NCBI GenBank assembly: GCA_014380605.1
Contig: JACMJO010000568.1
Location: 1-8,890 of the forward strand
DNA length: 8,890 bases
Source of the DNA: Fimbriimonadaceae bacterium
GTDB taxonomy: Bacteria > Armatimonadota > Fimbriimonadia > Fimbriimonadales > Fimbriimonadaceae
Direction: 5' to 3'
This document shows positions 6,586 through 8,890 of this stretch, piece after piece (position 1 is the first letter of the stretch; every line of letters begins with the position of its first letter). A model generated the notes under the pieces. It had not been told where the DNA came from. It saw nothing but the letters and a program-made list of their open reading frames with translations, and searched no databases. The translations under genes were made by a program, and so were the position numbers.

Positions 6586-6960
6586 ATGTTTTGGATACAG
6601 GGAGCCACATGCTTTGCGCTTTGGATCGTGTATGGCTTAGTGCAGTCCAAGCGTTCTGGGATCATCCGCGATAGACTGCAAGGGCTGTCGAGAACCAAGC
6701 GTGCCGTCTCAGGCGCAGCCCTCATGCTCCTGGGCGCGGCAGTACTGTTTGGTGTCTTGATTGGAACCCACTCGCTGAACGGTTTTACACCCCAAGGGAT
6801 GACGGTCTTGACCTGGATCTCTGTTGCATTGAGCGGCCTTTTGTTCGTTCATGCCCAAACTATGGCAATGGCGATGCTGGTATCCCTAGTATATGATGGC
6901 GTAACATCCTCAGGGGCTGTAACGTCAGACCAGAGTAGGCCAGACGTGGCCCCTCAGTGA
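6586..6960 (+). CDS. Small three-helix membrane protein, unknown function
   Basis: I do not recognise this 124-residue protein. Three hydrophobic segments are visible: about 3-20 (rich in W, F, A and I), about 41-62 (SGAALMLLGAAVLFGVLIG) and about 73-102, which includes SGLLFVHAQTMAMAMLV. A basic loop between the first two (KRSGIIRDRLQGLSRTKR, 22-39) should face the cytoplasm by the positive-inside rule. The C-terminal 20 residues are polar. No catalytic motif is seen. The start ATG 6586 places the first helix at the N-terminus with no room upstream. The stop TGA overlaps the GTG of the next gene (GTGA), so both are probably expressed together, perhaps as a membrane component with an exported partner. 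It is divergent from the PfkB kinase. Confidence 0.72.
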   Translation: MFWIQGATCFALWIVYGLVQSKRSGIIRDRLQGLSRTKRAVSGAALMLLGAAVLFGVLIGTHSLNGFTPQGMTVLTWISVALSGLLFVHAQTMAMAMLVSLVYDGVTSSGAVTSDQSRPDVAPQ

Positions 6961-7556
6961 AAAATATGAAGCGCTTCTTAATCGTTCTAGGAATCATTCT
7001 CGTTTTTTCGTGTGCCGCACTATCTCAAGTAACGGATAAAGGCAAGCAGTCTGCCGCAACGCTCGACAAGATGCGGCAAATCGACCTGCTTAATCATTTG
7101 GTGCCGCTTGCGATGAACAAGGATCAGATTCGCAAGGTCCTTCCCGTTATCGAGAAAGCGCGCCGGGATGTGAGGACGCAAGAGGATGAGGAAGCGAAGT
7201 TTTTGTCCCAGAGCGCGGCAAAGGTCGACAAGGCGGTCGAGAATGGCATCAAGGGCGACGTGCCCGACAAGCAGCTTCTAAGGGAGCTGAATGCGATGAT
7301 CCGTCTGTTCTCTATGAAAAGGAAAGAGATTGGAGACGACAACGCCAAGATGGTCATGGAGGTCGCGAAGACGACATTCAATGCTGGCCAACTCAAAGCG
7401 ATGGCCAACTCCTTGGACTTCAAGGTCTACTATCCTGGCGTCAAGCCAGAAGAGGTCAAAGACGAGGATAAGATCAACTTGTTTATTCGAGAGATCTTGC
7501 TCGATCCTTTGGCTTACGATCTTCTGGTTAAGATGCAGGCTGGACCTCGAGGGTAA
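6957..7556 (+). CDS. Exported helical protein with signal peptide, unknown function
   Basis: This 199-residue protein starts with a Sec signal peptide: basic MKNMKR, hydrophobic core FLIVLGIILVFS (7-18), and a plausible signal peptidase I site ALS|Q at 23/24. Cys19 is preceded by VFS, a poor lipobox, so a lipoprotein is less likely. The mature part is charged and mostly helical. The stretch LNHLVPLAMNKDQIRKVLPVIEKAR resembles in general style the helices of Spy/CpxP-like periplasmic proteins, and further Lys/Glu-rich helices follow up to about residue 145. No catalytic residues are recognised. The start is GTG 6957 (GTGA overlap with the previous gene); ATG 6966 three codons later is equally usable, and neither has a strong Shine-Dalgarno sequence. 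It ends five bases from the convergent purE stop. Function is unknown; it is likely periplasmic. Confidence 0.78.
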   Translation: MKNMKRFLIVLGIILVFSCAALSQVTDKGKQSAATLDKMRQIDLLNHLVPLAMNKDQIRKVLPVIEKARRDVRTQEDEEAKFLSQSAAKVDKAVENGIKGDVPDKQLLRELNAMIRLFSMKRKEIGDDNAKMVMEVAKTTFNAGQLKAMANSLDFKVYYPGVKPEEVKDEDKINLFIREILLDPLAYDLLVKMQAGPRG

Positions 7557-7561
7557 CCCCT

Positions 7562-8053
7562 TTATGCTCGCTCAATCTCGGCATTCATCTGATCCACGGC
7601 CGAGATTTGGCTGAGGCGAAACGCTTCTAGCTTCTCGGCGAGAAGAGGGTCGCTTGCGCCAAGAATTCTAAGAGCAAGCAACCCCGCGTTCTTGCCTCCG
7701 CCAATGGAAACGGTTGCAACCGGTACTCCGGCGGGCATTTGCACAATCGAATAGAGCGAATCGATTCCGCTGAGGGCTTTTGAAGAAACTGGGACTCCAA
7801 TCACCGGAAGAGTTGTGAGGGATGCCACCATTCCGGGAAGATGAGCCGCTCCTCCCGCCCCGGCGATGATCACGCGTAGGCCGCGCTGCTTTGCCGTCTT
7901 GGCATACTCCACCATCGCGTCGGGGGTCCGATGTGCGCTCACCACTTTAAGTTCATGAGGCACTCCGAATTCAGTAAGCACGTCCCCAGCGGGGCGCATC
8001 GTTTCAAGATCGGACTTGCTTCCCATGATGACGCCTACAATTGGTTGGGGCAT
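7562..8053 (-). CDS. purE: N5-carboxyaminoimidazole ribonucleotide mutase
   Basis: PurE moves the carboxylate of N5-CAIR to carbon 4 to give CAIR in de novo purine synthesis. Length is 163 residues, typical of bacterial class I PurE, which acts as an octamer. Seen: the N-terminal VGVIMGSKSD (6-15), the SAHRTP motif (39-44) with the conserved active-site His41, the glycine-rich IAGAGGAAHLPGM loop, then SGIDSLYSIVQMPAGVPVATVSIG and KNAGLLALRIL. These are class I features and imply a PurK partner, which is not in this window. Start: ATG 8053, because the family begins directly before the first strand. The longer open frame to 8263 runs into the response regulator and is not real. There is no Shine-Dalgarno sequence; TATTCT lies six bases upstream. 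It follows the response regulator by 41 bases. Confidence 0.97.
   Translation of the reverse strand: MPQPIVGVIMGSKSDLETMRPAGDVLTEFGVPHELKVVSAHRTPDAMVEYAKTAKQRGLRVIIAGAGGAAHLPGMVASLTTLPVIGVPVSSKALSGIDSLYSIVQMPAGVPVATVSIGGGKNAGLLALRILGASDPLLAEKLEAFRLSQISAVDQMNAEIERA
7574..7607 (+). terminator. Inverted repeat at the 3' end of purE, possible terminator for the plus-strand pair
   Basis: AATCTCGGC (7574-7582) and GCCGAGATT (7599-7607) form a perfect 9-bp stem with a 16-base loop. Only a short T run (TTT, partly inside the stem) follows on the plus strand, then GG. It lies within the last codons of purE, 17 bases past the stop of the exported-protein gene. The long loop makes it a weak candidate. 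Confidence 0.3.
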
Positions 8054-8059
8054 TGATTT

Positions 8060-8065
8060 AGAATA
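8060..8065 (-). promoter_or_regulatory. TANNNT element before purE (possible leaderless promoter)
   Basis: TATTCT on the minus strand lies six bases before the purE ATG. The nearest purine-rich stretch (AAGG) is 17 bases upstream of ATG, too far for a ribosome site. No convincing -35 is seen. Confidence 0.35.
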
Positions 8066-8094
8066 CAACCTTAGGTTCTGATGCTGCGAAACTA

Positions 8095-8541
8095 TTAGCC
8101 GACGGTTTCTTTCGACTTCGCGGCCCTTTCCCATAGCTCGACGGTGCGAACGTCGCGTCGGCGTCGGTCTATGGCTTGTCCGATTTTGATCGACAGGATT
8201 TCGAAGACGTCGAGACCGGGGGCATTCTTTTCGATGTAGTCGAAGGCACCTCGTCGCATACATTCAACCGCGTTCGCGACGTTGCCATAGGCAGTCATAA
8301 CGATGACCTCGGCAAAGAGGTCGCGAGTAAACGCGGCGTGAAGGACCTGGAGCCCGGAATCGGGGTTGTCCATGCTCATGTCGGTGACAACCACGTCGTA
8401 CGGTCTGGGGCGATCCATGATTGCGGCGATGCCTTCGCTCGCGCTTCCTGCCGTTTCCACATCGAATCCATCCCTTTCAAGACGACGCCTGACGGCGGCT
8501 ACTACCGCCTCTTCATCGTCGATCACAAGCACACGGCACAT
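8095..8541 (-). CDS. Single-domain response regulator, NtrC-type receiver
   Basis: Receiver domains accept a phosphoryl group from a histidine kinase on a conserved Asp. The protein is 148 residues, nearly all receiver. Seen: the acidic pair Asp8-Asp9 in VLVIDDEE, the phosphoacceptor Asp54 in VVVTDMSMD, Thr83 in VIVMTAYG and Lys105 in YIEKN, i.e. the full set for phosphorylation and switching. MTAYGNVANAVECMRRGAFDYIEK is close to NtrC-family receivers. After residue about 120 only a basic, Arg-rich helix (RRRRDVRTVELWERAAK) remains: no AAA+ or DNA-binding domain and no stop-disrupted remnant, since purE follows at 41 bases. It probably works by protein-protein contact (CheY/Spo0F style). No histidine kinase is in the window. 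Start: ATG 8541, where the family begins; the open frame extends to 8709, but those residues are unlike a receiver. Confidence 0.92.
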   Translation of the reverse strand: MCRVLVIDDEEAVVAAVRRRLERDGFDVETAGSASEGIAAIMDRPRPYDVVVTDMSMDNPDSGLQVLHAAFTRDLFAEVIVMTAYGNVANAVECMRRGAFDYIEKNAPGLDVFEILSIKIGQAIDRRRRDVRTVELWERAAKSKETVG

Positions 8542-8549
8542 CACCTCTA

Positions 8550-8555
8550 AGTATA
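8550..8555 (-). promoter_or_regulatory. TATACT -10 element before the response regulator
   Basis: TATACT on the minus strand matches the -10 consensus at five of six positions and ends eight bases before the ATG. The expected start of transcription is thus within two or three bases of the start codon. AGAGG lies between, but only two bases from ATG, too close for a normal ribosome site. A -35 match is poor (CTTCCA at spacing 17). Confidence 0.4.
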
Positions 8556-8578
8556 GCTGGCGCGGGGTTGCCTGGAAG

Positions 8579-8625
8579 GTCTGTTGGCAGACTGTCGCTC
8601 GCCTGCCGCAATTGGACTGCCGCAA
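8579..8625. repeat. Inverted and direct repeats in the regulator/exported-protein divergent region
   Basis: GTCTG-TTGG-CAGAC (8579-8592) is a perfect 5-bp inverted repeat. Downstream, the 9-mer CTGCCGCAA occurs twice, at 8603-8611 and 8617-8625, in the same orientation with a 14-base period. They lie between two divergent start codons, where operators would be expected. The significance of such short repeats is uncertain. Confidence 0.3.
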
Positions 8626-8629
8626 CCAG

Positions 8630-8635
8630 TAATCT
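8630..8635 (+). promoter_or_regulatory. TANNNT element before the 8641 gene (possible leaderless promoter)
   Basis: TAATCT lies five bases before ATG 8641 with no Shine-Dalgarno sequence. An in-frame TGA (8635-8637) just upstream fixes the ATG as the first start of the frame. Confidence 0.28.
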
Positions 8636-8640
8636 GAGTC

Positions 8641-8890
8641 ATGATCGCCGCGTTTATGGCAATGGCCGTCCTTCAAAACCAAATTGGCCCGCCACCAGAA
8701 GCGCTCCATTTGGATTCGTTCTACAAGAAGTGCCTAGCCGTGCGCGGATTGCCGATTGTTTCTTCAAGTTTGGTAAGCGACAAAGGGCTTATTGAAGCTG
8801 CCGCAATCGTCGACGTTATGCTGAGCAAGAGGCCAGAGATGGCCAACGCAATGTCGAAACTTAAGCTTCGAATTGCGGTGATGGCTCCAA
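8641..8890 (+). CDS. N-terminal part of a probable exported protein (3' end outside window)
   Basis: The frame from ATG 8641 stays open to the window end (83 complete codons). An in-frame TGA at 8635-8637 rules out an earlier start. A short hydrophobic N-terminus, MIAAFMAMAVLQNQ, could be a signal peptide although it lacks a basic residue. After a proline patch (PPPEALHLDSFYKKC) comes GLPIVSSSLVSDKGLIEAA, then AIVDVMLSKRPEMANAM and LRIAVMAP. This pattern (GLPIV, then an EAA-containing helix, a VDVMLSKRP helix and a strand ending VMA) resembles from memory the N-terminus of large secreted hypothetical proteins of planctomycetes and similar bacteria, some with metallopeptidase-like HE.. motifs further on. 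That part is not visible here, so function stays open. It is divergent from the response regulator. Confidence 0.75.
   Translation, partial: MIAAFMAMAVLQNQIGPPPEALHLDSFYKKCLAVRGLPIVSSSLVSDKGLIEAAAIVDVMLSKRPEMANAMSKLKLRIAVMAP

Noticed and set aside
8054..8263. N-terminal extension of purE to 8263
   Set aside because: The extra 70 residues are Arg-rich, unlike PurE, and overlap the response regulator gene in another frame.
8542..8709. N-terminal extension of the response regulator to 8709
   Set aside because: Receiver homology begins exactly at ATG 8541; the extension would overlap the divergent exported-protein gene and contains no domain.
1..8890. CRISPR array, tRNA, rRNA, insertion sequence or phage elements
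   Set aside because: No regularly spaced repeats, cloverleaf-like sequence, transposase or integrase frame, or terminal inverted repeats were seen on either strand.

Overview
The window reads as an ordinary chromosomal stretch of a diderm bacterium. It holds the 3' end of ftsZ, a meso-diaminopimelate pathway gene (dapF), a purine gene (purE) and a protein with the two-motif layout of type IV pilus/type II secretion c-di-GMP receptors. Dense gene packing, several lineage-specific hypothetical proteins and start sites without Shine-Dalgarno sequences suggest a poorly sampled phylum. Armatimonadota (Fimbriimonadia-like) is my tentative guess from general impression, not something the sequence proves. 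I see no phage, transposon, CRISPR, tRNA or rRNA.

Layout. Bases 1-672 (+) are the C-terminal part of ftsZ. It converges on a six-gene minus-strand block that reads from 6506 down to 817: a PfkB-type sugar/nucleoside kinase, a stand-alone MshEN-domain protein, a MinD/FlhG-type ATPase, a hotdog thioesterase, a 646-residue unrecognised coiled-coil protein, and dapF. Within this block mshEN and minD overlap as TAATG, and the other gaps are about 25-60 bases, so it can be one operon. A short hairpin after the kinase may partly separate it from the rest. Bases 6586-7556 (+) hold two small genes, a three-helix membrane protein and an exported helical protein, with a GTGA overlap. They converge on purE (7562-8053, -), which follows a single-domain response regulator (8095-8541, -). 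Divergent from the regulator, a gene for an exported protein starts at 8641 (+) and runs off the window.

How they may work together. The most interesting pair is MshEN plus MinD/FlhG: a predicted c-di-GMP sensor translationally coupled to a ParA/MinD-family positioning ATPase, with no secretion ATPase in sight. This suggests (inference) a second-messenger-controlled switch for pilus, flagellum or cell-pole placement. The next gene, the thioesterase, has its start codon buried in a perfect 9-bp hairpin that begins four bases after the minD stop. This would make its translation depend on minD translation. FtsZ and DapF both serve wall growth and division but are transcribed towards each other.

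A second pattern runs through the right half. Four of the genes that begin a transcription unit or stand after a gap have a TANNNT hexamer 5-8 bases before their ATG and no usable Shine-Dalgarno sequence. Most genes inside the large minus-strand block instead have a Shine-Dalgarno-like sequence or an overlapping stop. This points to leaderless transcripts. No gene-free stretch exceeds 300 bases; the longest gap is 673-816.
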